Positions 34,401 through 46,400 of a stretch of 64,000 bases of DNA are shown here, piece by piece. The translations under genes were made by a program, and so were the position numbers. The stretch is from Phoronis australis. Lineage: Eukaryota; Phoronida; Phoronidae. The notes under the pieces were generated by a model. The model saw only the letters and a program-made list of their open reading frames with translations. It ran no database searches and was not told the DNA's origin. Position 1 is the first letter of the stretch. Every line of letters starts with the position of its first letter. The stretch lies in contig NMRA01000099.1 of the NCBI GenBank assembly GCA_002633005.1, forward strand, positions 66,944-130,943, written 5' to 3'.

Positions 34401-37400
34401 ATAATACGCGGTATGAGCGCGAAGAAAACTTTCGGCGGATACACTTGTTGTGTTCCTGGCTGCTTCAAAAACAACAAGAGAGATAAAAATCTGAGTTTGT
34501 GTGTGTTCCCTGCAAACCAAGAACTTCGTGAAAAATGGATAAACAACATTAGGAGACCTGGGAGTAAGGGGAAATTTAGCGCATTCAAACGAACGCGGGG
34601 CCATCTAGTAGGCAACACGTAGCCCCTCGGTTGGCCATGTAGGGGCTACAATACTTCCATTCGCTTTCTGTACTCATTTCGTTACTCCAGTGTATTTTAA
34701 ACGGGCCGTGACCGGATTTGGGTTACCGATTTCGAGTTTTCACCTCGTCAAAAATACACTCTACACTTAAAACTATCATTTAAAAAACGCTTACTTTCAT
34801 CATTGGTCCTTTCTACTTCTATACATATCTTTAATGAAGCTTAGTTGTGAGAATTAAGTTGACTTTGGCGAAGAATTACAACTCCACTTTTTTGGTTGCC
34901 GTTAATTTTATCACCGCGTGCGCGATAACTACAAAGCATGTCAACTGAATCCCGTGAGTTAGGCGCAAGGTTAGACTGAGCGAAGCGCGTGACGCTAGCG
35001 CGCGACACTTGTAAAATAGCATGAGAAGGTATCGGGTGAAACTTGTAAGATGTGTGTCCCTTGGACTTTTTATTCGTCAACATGCGTAATTTCACGTAAC
35101 TTCCTCAAAATGGCACCCGGTAACCGTGACTGAGAGAAACTCGAACAAACCGCGACAGATTTTCATCGATTCGTTCAAGTTTTGCTGACTAAATTGTATC
35201 CAGAGTCGTGGTATGTGTTAATTATAACTCCGTGTTCCTATATGTATGCCGGGTTCATTTGATTTTATTTGCTGTATTTTGAAATGAGTAACTTTTTGTG
35301 AGGATGTACTATCGCCCCTGAATGCCTGCGGCATCCAGTGCGATGTAATTGCCTAGGGGCCATCGTGTGTGCAGCGAACATTTTCCTGGTGGAAAAAAGA
35401 CTTATGAGAACAACATTCCGACGGAGTTTTCACTTAAAATTAACGTCTCTAGCATATCCACGACGAAAGCTACAAAAGTTAAGCAACCCAAGAACTCTCA
35501 ACTTGTCTGAAATAGGAGGAGATAGGAGGAGATTTCGAAATCAACGCCGATAACCCCAATATTGAACACGGCGACAGTCGTGCTCTCGGTCACACGGTCA
35601 CTGATCATAGCTACGCTGTGTTTACAAACGAGAGAGAGGACTTGCTTGGTATTATAAAGCAAAAAATGAAACATGCTTTTTAGTTTGCAAATCACTCCAA
35701 ATGCACACACTATCCAGCCTGCTCAAGACATGCCTGACCACAAGCTATCCCATGAGCCTTCGCGAAGGAAGTAACTCGCACATGCGCAATGCGTAGTTCG
35801 TCTGCGCTGCAAATCCGCTATTGGTTTTGTGCTATTCCTTGTTGATCTTGGGGATCAAGGAGAATGGTCTAGACACAGATTGCACCTCCAGCCTGTATAC
35901 GCTTACACAGAATTACCAATAAAATGAAATAAAATGCACAGGCAGTGAAGAAAGCTGAGCTTGTCTCCTAATACCAGTAAGCTATCATTAACAACCAAAA
36001 TCCACCACGAGGTTCCAGCCAGCAATGTCAGCAAAACGTGGACAGGAACAGTACCAGAATCTGCCAACAGGTGTCAGCAGCGTCACCTACCTTGACCATT
36101 CCATAGAGCTTTGTGAGGCAGGATATTAGCAGGGCCAGAGAAACCGGTTGCTGGAAACGATTAAAAGAACCAGTGAAACAGCAAGTTACAGAGCTCAAAA
36201 ATATCCTTCATACATGTCAACAAATCATAAAAATCATTAAAAATCCACCCTAAAGAAGTTGAATGTAGGTACACGTATGTCCACGGGGCACTTAAGGAAT
36301 ACAGGAGAAAGTAACAGTAAAGATTCCTCAAATTCCAACAAAAAAATGCCAAAATTGTCATTTCTCCATTTTTCAAAAGCTCAATGCATTGTTACAATGC
36401 CCACACTTTCATCATGAATTTGTTGTTGACAGCTGTACAAAGTAATCCGAAAATAATTAAGTAAAGTTTTCTTCCTGTTTATTTTTCTTAAGTTTTCATA
36501 AATTAGGTTTCATTGTTACACCATTTTGCATTCTACATTAAAGAAAATTTACAGTAGAATTTTTCCATTGAAGGCCCTCCCAAAAGCATTTTGACAATTT
36601 AAGCAGGACGTGAAGAAATCTGATGCATTCTAAAGTTGAGACAGAACATCTAATACACTATTACAGAGAATGCACTTTGATTACAGTGGAATCCATCATA
36701 CAGTTGTTTTACAAGCACTCTGTAAGAGGTGATTTAGATGGGTATGATCACTTCATCAAAACATTGAAGACCAATTACAACAATCAAATTCTTTTGAGAT
36801 GATGCTAGGCAAAATATATTTCAGCCACATTGCTCGATTATTTCAACATCATCCATCAGTCAATGAATGCAAGCTGAGTTGTTATAAAACTATATTTCAT
36901 CACACAAGCTATCCATTATTGTTGTTTTATATACCTATATCCTATATTTCTGTACCAAATTAATGAATTTTAACAGTTAACTAATTACTTAAACCAGTTT
37001 GTTTCAAGTTTTTTGTTCTTCTTGTTTCAAAGCTTACGAGCAAAATTAGCAAAACCAGAACGATTTCCCCTTAATGAACCCAGTCAACAAGATTCTTAGT
37101 ATTCCGAAATTTGATAAAAAAACGCAATCTGTAAAATTAACATCATTTGTTCAACTTGGGTGCTTTCTCCGTACAAATCTGATGTACCCAGTCTGGACAT
37201 ACTCGGCAAACTGCAGAAACTTCCGAGGATAGAAAGTTGCTCAATAAACGCAGTGAGTTTTATAACAAGGAAACCACAGGCAAGCCAAAAATCAATAACA
37301 GTGTCCGCACAGTAACCAAACACAGGACATTGACAGTAATTAAATTATAAGTTAATTGCTCATAAAAGCAAAAACATCACAGAGTGTAAATATTTCATCA

Positions 37401-40400
37401 GTGACCAACACAGGTCATTGTTTTAACAATAAAACTAACATCCAACTGCATACATTACCTTGATGGATGGCAGAAACTGTGTGAGTCCTGCAGGGGACAT
37501 AATTCCCAACTGAGAGTCGCGTGATATTACATTCGAGGTTCCAGAGCTTGAACGCTTTGTCTGAGCCTGCACTGCGAATATCTGTACAAGAGCATCCCAC
37601 AGTTCCTTGGCAGGCTTACGACAGGCTTTCATGTCCGGAATTTCCTTGCATGCCTCACTTAACAGTCGGCAGAACTAAAACGTATTTAAATTCACATGAT
37701 TGGAAAACTGCAAAACATTTGGATTGTTTTCACAGGTTGTGCTTTAAATACGCTAGGTGGTTGGCATTTTTGCTTTTATTCAAAACGTGGTATGATGAAG
37801 TTTCTTTTAAATCTTCCGAAAAAACATAAATGAAATCGTCATTAGTTCTATCTCCCAAAAACCAACTGCATTCACACTAAAAATGCTCAGGAAGGTGCTC
37901 TAAATTGAAGACACTTTATTATCATTTTTTAGAAATACCGTCAGTCAGGTCTTTAAGCAAATGTCAACTTCTGAGTACAAGACAATAGTAAAGGCGATTA
38001 CAGGATGATAATGAACTTATACATAAAGGCAAAATTAAACAAACATGGATCCAAAGGATTACTACCTTCAAATTGAATGGCATTTTTGACATATTAACAC
38101 ATTTGGAGAACCTAAGTATATAATCATGCATATACATATCTTGTTTTAGGGATGCCTCCGCTGATATACTAGGATCTAAAATTGAATTTTGGAAGGAAGT
38201 ATTGATCAACTTTAAAAGATTTTTTAAAGGTCTTCTCAGATTGTGATTCACCTCTGAATTAACCATTGCGGTATACTGTACTTCATTAATCCAATCTGAT
38301 AATAAGCCATAATTAGAATGACACAGAAGTCAGATATATCTACGACTTAATACACAGTGATGGCATGTTTATTGATTATGAGTAATTTTGTCATCAGTCT
38401 TCATTTCGCCCCATGTTCACTACATTTCTAAGAATTCACACGATCTAAATTTAAGCATATGATCTGTAGAAATCACTTCATTTAATTAGTAATATTCCAA
38501 GTAGACAGAAACTGAGTTGATCATAAATACAAGTATGCAGGTGGCATCTATCAAAAGTTATCTGCGGCCACTTCACCGAGCAGACGATAAACCAGGAGCA
38601 GACGATCAGCTGCGTGGCACTTCCTTGATTTGCAACTGGGTGACTCATATCCCACAACTCTATTCAACAATATTCTGGGATGAACACACATGGAGTTTCA
38701 CTGACCAAAAACGGGTCCATTACGAACCCGCGCTGTGGACTGCCTGATCGGCCAGTCGGGATACTCGTCGTTATCAGTTTGACAATGAGAAACCGATGTT
38801 AACATAGTCCAGGTCTCTTATTATCTGCTTTTGTCTGATGCTCACGTAATCCAGCAATTAAGTTATACACAACTCACCTGACGCTAACCAATAATTAAAA
38901 ATACTATTTGTAAACGACTTTCAACAAATGTAGTGAAGCAGACGTGTTTTGTGTGAAATTCTTTTACCAAAAAAACTCCGAATGGAGTAAAACGGTTAAC
39001 AATCAGAGAAATTAGACTTAACTTTCACCTGTTGATTCTTTTGTATAACTGTGAACTTTCACCAGCTTAACCACAGTATTGTGTACCAACAAAAAGGCTT
39101 GCGTAATTCTAGATTAGATCATGATAGTAGAAATTTCTTGATTTTTACAGTGCAGGAGAATTGTACATACTGTAAAGTGAACAGCATAATGAACACAACT
39201 AATGGTATTAAGGTCATGAAGGACCTTAATGACAAGTATGGGCAATTAGTTAGAAATACCTAGAAAACTATAGACATGAGCTCGGTATTGGTATTTTCTG
39301 AAAGTAGAAATGCACATCGAAATTGGATTTTCAACGTTTTACCATTCTGTAATTAACTGGGTCATGTGACCGTGTCTTTTTAGCGAAAAAGAAAGATAAA
39401 TAGCAAAACAACAATATCAATCATGACATCAAATTTTCTTTGATATAAATGTTCATCAGGCGAGACATCAAAAACGCTGTTACACTTTCCTAAAATATCA
39501 TTTCCTTTCTATGAAAATCATAAAAAATACTATTTTTGGATCTTCCCTCACACAAAAGTGGAACACTTTAAAGACGATTCCAAAACATGTTTTTAAAAAC
39601 AGAGGATAAAGCATTGTACCTGAAAGTTTCATATGAATCCAATCAGCCATTTCTGAGATATGATATTGTGAACTCAGCCACATTTGGCCATTTTTACAGG
39701 GTATTAACCTTAACTGAGTTATGTAAAATCATCCAAAAATACTAATTAAATTAAATTTTTTAACTTGCTTCGCAGAACGTAGTTCCCAAACAACACAAAT
39801 GTGGAATTTGCATGCCAAGTACTCTACATGCGTATGCCAGATTATAAATTATGGCCAAATGATTTAGAAATACAAGTAGATACTGCGTTTATGTGAATAT
39901 AACCTAACGTGGAAGTTGAATCACCAACTTGTGTCCAGTGAGTACCGTGACAATGGTGGCGGGGAATAACAATACACAGCACGGGTTATGTGTGCCCGCA
40001 AATGTACTCATAAAGGAAGGCCAAACATCTGCAGAATTTTCACAATTAAAAATTATAAAACAACCGCTTCTTTATTAGCATAGCAGTGCTCAACAGTCAG
40101 CTTAATGCCAACTCACCAAATGCGATTTTAGTGAATATCACAGTTCGCCAAATGGAAACAGGTGGCCAAAACTGAGGTAGAAGTTGCCTACCCCCCAAAA
40201 AACCTGCTTTTGTCACTGTCATTAAAAATTTCGCATACCTGTTCCATTCTCCCATAAATATACATTATTTGCTAGGTATTGCGGTATACATTACCCTAAC
40301 ACAACATATCACAGCTAGGTATTGCGGTATACATTACCCTAACACAACATATCACAGCTAGGTATTGCGGTATACATTACCCTAACACAACATATCACCG

Positions 40401-43400
40401 CATCAGACAATGCAAGGCTGCTGCTTTTTCTGTCATCCAACAGGGGTCCCCGCTTCGCAATGTCTACCAAGTACATAATTTATTCAGATACAATTCCGAG
40501 TTGCATTTTTCTTTGTTCACCCTAACTCAATCTAACCGCATTATTCTGACAGAGAACTCACAAGATTGGAAACACTAGAAGCACAATTTTTGTCAAACAA
40601 TTCCATCTTTTTTCTGTTTACTTCTCAGTTGTAATTTGAGCACGTTTGATATGTGCTGACTGTTGACGGTGGCAAATGCACTGATTTCATGACATAAACG
40701 GAACACTTGTGAACCATAGGCATTTCAATCTCGTAGGAAAAATTATATTAATTTAAATATTTGGATGTCGGCACAAATTTTGAAGTGAATTTCAGGTGAA
40801 TTATTGTCCGACTTTGCTACACGTAGTGCTGACTTTGTGGCGACATGGGATTTCTTCCAGGTCGGCCAACTCAGTCTGAAGTCCCATTAGCGAGCTTCAG
40901 GTCGGCAAATCCAGCACTGCGTAGGAGAAAGTAAAAATAGCACTTAGCTAAAGAAAAATGTATGCACACCCCTGCTGTTTAGTTCATACTTAACATACTA
41001 AGATGACGGAAGAACTTTCTTAAGATATGTCAACAACCTTGATTCAAAGCCAAACAGGATCTAAAAAATCAAGTTCACATTATTTACCAATGGACATGAG
41101 GAAGGTTGCACCAAATTGTGAGAGTACCGGCTCGATATGCATGCTGAGTTCAACCACATGGTATTAACTCTTTGAAATATCATGACACTTCCTGTTCAAA
41201 GTGCCATTAAGCAAAAATCCTTCCTACTCTACGTGCCATAAACAAATTACAGTGTACTTAGCAAATACGTCATAAAGACAATCAGTTGACTCAGAACTAA
41301 ATTAATATGATTTTTGCAGCAAACGTGACAAAAAGGTAACTGGTAAGAACAAAGTAACACGAAAAGCAGTCGTTCTTGTAAATTATTACACATTAGTGGA
41401 TCTATCATCATGTTTCTTAACTGAAAAGAGGGTAATCGGCAATTAAGTTTTGCACTTTCAAGTTAGAGACAAAAGGCTATTATGTAATTCAAAGTATAGC
41501 CAGCATGGTTTATTGGTGAAAACAGTATTTTGTAATGTTCCAGAGTAACTTTAATCTGTAATGTTTATAAATCTGATATTTTCATACCACCCGTGAGTGA
41601 ATATTTTTCTGGTATTGAGTGAGTCTTCAATGACTTAAACGACAACTTCTGCATAGGGTTCTTAAACGAGTAGACTTCTGCATTAATGTGTAGTTATGCT
41701 TATCAACGCGTACATTTAGTTCTTAAACGAGCATTGTTGCGCTCTTACACTCAGCACACTTTCACTTACAGTAAAAATTCCAGAATTTAGGAGAGCGAAA
41801 AAATAATTATTTTGAACCTATCCGAAATTTTAGAAATATTAGGCAATATTGGCTGTCCGAAATTCAAGAAATATGAGGAAGACGGCAAAATCGATGGTGT
41901 CTGAAATCTTTGAATCTATGTGGTCGGCTACCGAGAATGTTTCGATTTACGGTTTCAGACCGTTTGAACAGCCGTGCAGATTTGTGATTGTTATGACAAG
42001 AAATTCGCACGATGTCCTAAAAAATATTAACAGCGATGTTACTGACTCTGAACACAATCGACTTACCCAACTCTGAAATATATATGTTGCAGTGTAACGC
42101 GCCTCCACTGATTATTTGCAATTTTTGGTGCACAACGTCTTCACGTTAAACTGTTCGCAAACCAAACACAGACTGCACAGACAATGCAACTGCCGTATAT
42201 CTAACACTGGTTTTTTTCTTGGGAAGCGCATGCGACATAATAATGAGCCACCTGTCACCTGAAGCAGCGTTCCCGTCAACAAGATACATGTAAATAAGGT
42301 CCCCGTGGTCTCAGCTCGATTATGTATCCAGGCATTTATTTGACAATTGTAGAACTGTTGCTTTATGCGACATGGGTATATTCAATTCAATAAAGTGTGG
42401 CATTGTTATTCCAGATTACAATTTAACTGAGGTAGAGCCTATGTAGTTCTAACCGTAACACACACGTGACTGTTCAAGTAGCTGGCTACAGCGGCATTCC
42501 CGTTAGGTTCTTTAACCTTAATTATGCTTTAATATAAAAACGGTTCGTCCCGATAACCTCGGCCCTTGTATTCCTGGTACTGCTGTTAAAATTTTGTCTG
42601 TCCTATGTTCACTCCGGCCCGATCGCTATGCCGTCCGCTAATTTTCTTTTTATGCACGTATGCAGATTTAGGTCGATCTCCACTACGGGCCCAGGTTTCA
42701 ATTTACAAATCACACAACATGAAAGGGACGGGTAGAAATGGAGCAACTTTGACTAAAGATTAATAGGTTCACACTCTGTTCTAGCTGGCTTGAAAATTCT
42801 TAACTTTGGTGCGAGAGAGTTCAAATATTTTGCTTAGATTACAAAATAGGCTAGTACGCATCAATAAAATGTCAGTAGAGAGACATAAAAATATATATAC
42901 CACATGAGCATTTTTAACGTATACTGTATGACTAACTAAGACATGGATTTTTGCTTTTCACAAAGTCTGTTTTAACTTGATACTGAACAACATCGTTTCT
43001 CCAATTCGGGCGTATGACATAGCGAAGGTTGGGGCGCCAAGAGGAAGGTAAGTGGGCCGCAGGTTTGTAGAAGCCGTGAATCCAGGATCGACTTGGTAAC
43101 ACAACGGTCTCATCACCCCTGCTTATTAATAAGCTGTTAATCCAAATACAAAGGAGTGACATACATTTCATTTGCACAGTGAAACCGCTATCAAGCGTGT
43201 CAAATACTTTGAGTCTGTGATTACGACTGCCAAGAAAAACGTGCGAAATATACACAAACCATCCAAATCAAAAACTATAGACGGCCAAATCAGTCAATAC
43301 ATTACACTGGTGGCAGTTTAAAACAATGTATAAATAATCACCAATCATGCGAGAAAGTGCACTGTCCGAAATGTTATGGCCAATTTGTCAGAAATTTGAG

Positions 43401-46400
43401 AAATATGGTGAATACCAAATTTCAGAATAAAAAAATTCAGTTTGGGGTTGAATTTAGGTGTCTGAAATTCGGGAGACTGTCTTAATTCGGGAATTTTTAC
43501 CATAATTAATCAACGCGTAGTTTTACTTAATCAATGCGCACTATTGCTTATTCAATGCATACCTTAATCAGATCATACAGCACAATCACGCCCATGGGCT
43601 CAAAACTCAAAATGACGGAAGACTTTCTACACGGGTGCAAGGCAACTTTTAAGGAATGCTGTAGTTGTAGATTCTTTGACAAGTGAAAATGTAAATGATT
43701 GCGCCGTTCTGTACTGAATGTAATGTAATGTTGTCTTTGATTGTACACAACGAATAACTAATTCAGAACTGAAAATACACAATAGAATAAGCAAAACTAT
43801 GCGTTGACTACCATACTCGTTAGGGCACTTAAATTGGGAATCTAAAAAAACCAGGGTTGGGCGGTAAGCCAAGCATGGGCAGTTAAAATTGAAATTTTTT
43901 GAATAGTCGGGAGTGGGTGCTTGCTGCACAAAGGACCGATTTTACCCTCACAGAGCTACACTGACGTCGGCATGTCAGTTAAAATATACGTCGGCATGTC
44001 AGTTAAAATATACGTCGGCATGTCAGTTAAAATATACGTCGGCATGTCAGTTAAAATATACGTCGGCATGTCAGTTAAAATATACGTCGGCAGATTGAAG
44101 TAACGGACTTCGTCGGGCTGAAGTGGAATAGCGCACACGATACAGTGGCACCGTGATCCCGAGTGTGAATGGGTTTTTACATACCTCGGTCGCTGCTCGT
44201 CATGTCTTGGAACTAAGGTATTCTTACAGATAGACTTGCCTTCAGTAGGCAAGTTTCTTGAGAGAAAAGTAAGGTCACGCAATACTACGCTAGATCGTAA
44301 TGTATTGCTACAGGAAGCAGGTGATTTTGCAGGCATATGCTGCTGATAGTTACTTTGGTAACCAAACACGTGCTAATGATTGACAGTCGGTCTTTCTTCT
44401 AAATACTTTGAACCTAGTTTAAACAATGTTACATTTTATATACATTGTATACTGCTTTCTGTGTTGAACAGGCAACACTGACCTCCCAGATGTTCAAAGC
44501 ACGAGCTCAACAATCGGATGATACTACTATTAGGCAATAGGTGTGGTCAGTCAGCTGCGAAAATAATGAAGCAAAAACACATCTTGTAAAAAAGCAAAAG
44601 CACATCATGCAAAAAGTCAACAAGAAAATCAAGAGTTCAAAAAATAAGTTTTTGACTATGTAGATGTGGATAGAATGTTCGACTTGCGCCTAATAACAAA
44701 TTGATTTCTTGTGCTGTTGCTTTTGGTTGGGCGCTTCCATTTTGGTATCAGGAGTGAGTCATTAAAAACACGTGTTTTACGAAGACACGGAACAATGGCC
44801 CGTATCTGCTTGTATTCAAAACAATGCATCCAAAATAATGTCAGTGGAGTTTCCAAAATCATTGTTCATGTACTAGCCGAGTGTGCTCGTATTTTTTTCT
44901 TATTTCATTGCTCAAGGTGGTGATGTTTCGTGTATTGTCAGGGGAATCCAGAGAGGTAGGCCATGAACTTGAAAGACCGCAAGAACCGTTTTGTTGGTTT
45001 TTCCACGGCAATGAAATACATTCGACAAGTGCTGTCTCAGTACATGCTGACACCAGTTCTGCGTGTGAGCCAAAGGAAACAATTGTGTCTACTTTAGTAA
45101 AGAGCACGAGAATATGGTTATTTTACCGCCATAGTAAGGCATTTAAGTTCCCGGTTCTGCTAAAACTGATTAATTGTCATTGAAGGTACGTAAGCGAGTT
45201 GCGCATGTTTTGAAATCTTAGTTTTGCGAGACGAACATTCACAAAAGCATACTCTTTTAAGGTCTCGATCATAAAAAATTGGGGGTGGGCGGTAAGCCGA
45301 GTATGGGCGCTTAAAAATGAAAAATTGAAAATTTCGGGGGTGGGCGGTTAGCCGAGCATGGGCGGTAACCCAGACGAGTACGGTAAGTAAAATTATGCAT
45401 TGAATAAGCATAACTATGTGTTGACTAAGTAAAACTACGCAAAAGTATGCGTTGAATGAGAGCAAAACGATGATGGTGTAAGAATGAAAATTATGCATTG
45501 TTTAAGCAAAACTATGCATTAGCTAACCACATTTTAATGCGCAGAAAGGTACTCGTTTAAGAAGTCCTTGGTGCTTCACACATATAGCCGGGGTTCAAAC
45601 TTTAGTCGACAATACTAGAAAATTTCCACACTTAATTAAGTCCAAAATGCAACCCTGGTTAAAATTTACGACAGGAAAGATCATTGGAGAGCCGGTTGCC
45701 TGATTCGAGCAAAATAAACACCATGCTTCAGATGCACGGGGCATTGTATCCTAATTAAGCAATAATTTGTGTGTATGTGGGCGCACCTCTTAATGCAGTG
45801 CAAACACCCAGTGTTGTATTGTGTAAAGATTACTGGAATTTATGCTCCAGTTTACACTGAGTTAGTTGACTATCAGGAGGCCAGGAATTTTTACCATGAC
45901 AGTAGAGTTGTTACTAGCGGAAGTGGTGAAGGTCAGATCTGTAGTTAGCAAAGCCTGGTGCGTTATTACCTCTATGTGACCATTACGCGAGTTGCCAAGG
46001 TTACACAGGTAAGACCAATCTGACATGTTGACCAGGTACGCTGAGCACTCAGCTACTATCTCAGATCTTGGCAGACTATCTGAAAACAACAGGGATAACA
46101 CTGAGAATGACAGGTGATCTGTTTTATGAAAAAGATGAAAGCATACAAAAGAGTTGTTATTCACATGTTGACATTTGAATGAAATTGAAACTGAAGTGAG
46201 TTGACCTGTCACCGTCTGAAACCCACGCGGACTATCATAATTATGCCAGATGTGACGTAGCGCACCAGTCTCGATAAATGAAACCAAGCTCTTATCGAAG
46301 TTGATGAAAAGCCAAGGGATTCCACCTCACATTATGGTGTTTTCCCGTTGCTCCCAACTTGTTCGATTCTATAGCCCAACAACAAGTTGGGAAGATCTCC

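Noticed and set aside
42932-43255. Minus frame MYISHVFLGSRNHRLK and its relative at 47844-48065
   Set aside because: The second copy breaks the frame with indels, so it is not under coding constraint.
43965-44091. CRISPR-like direct repeats
   Set aside because: Units are contiguous with no spacers, in an animal genome; a minisatellite.
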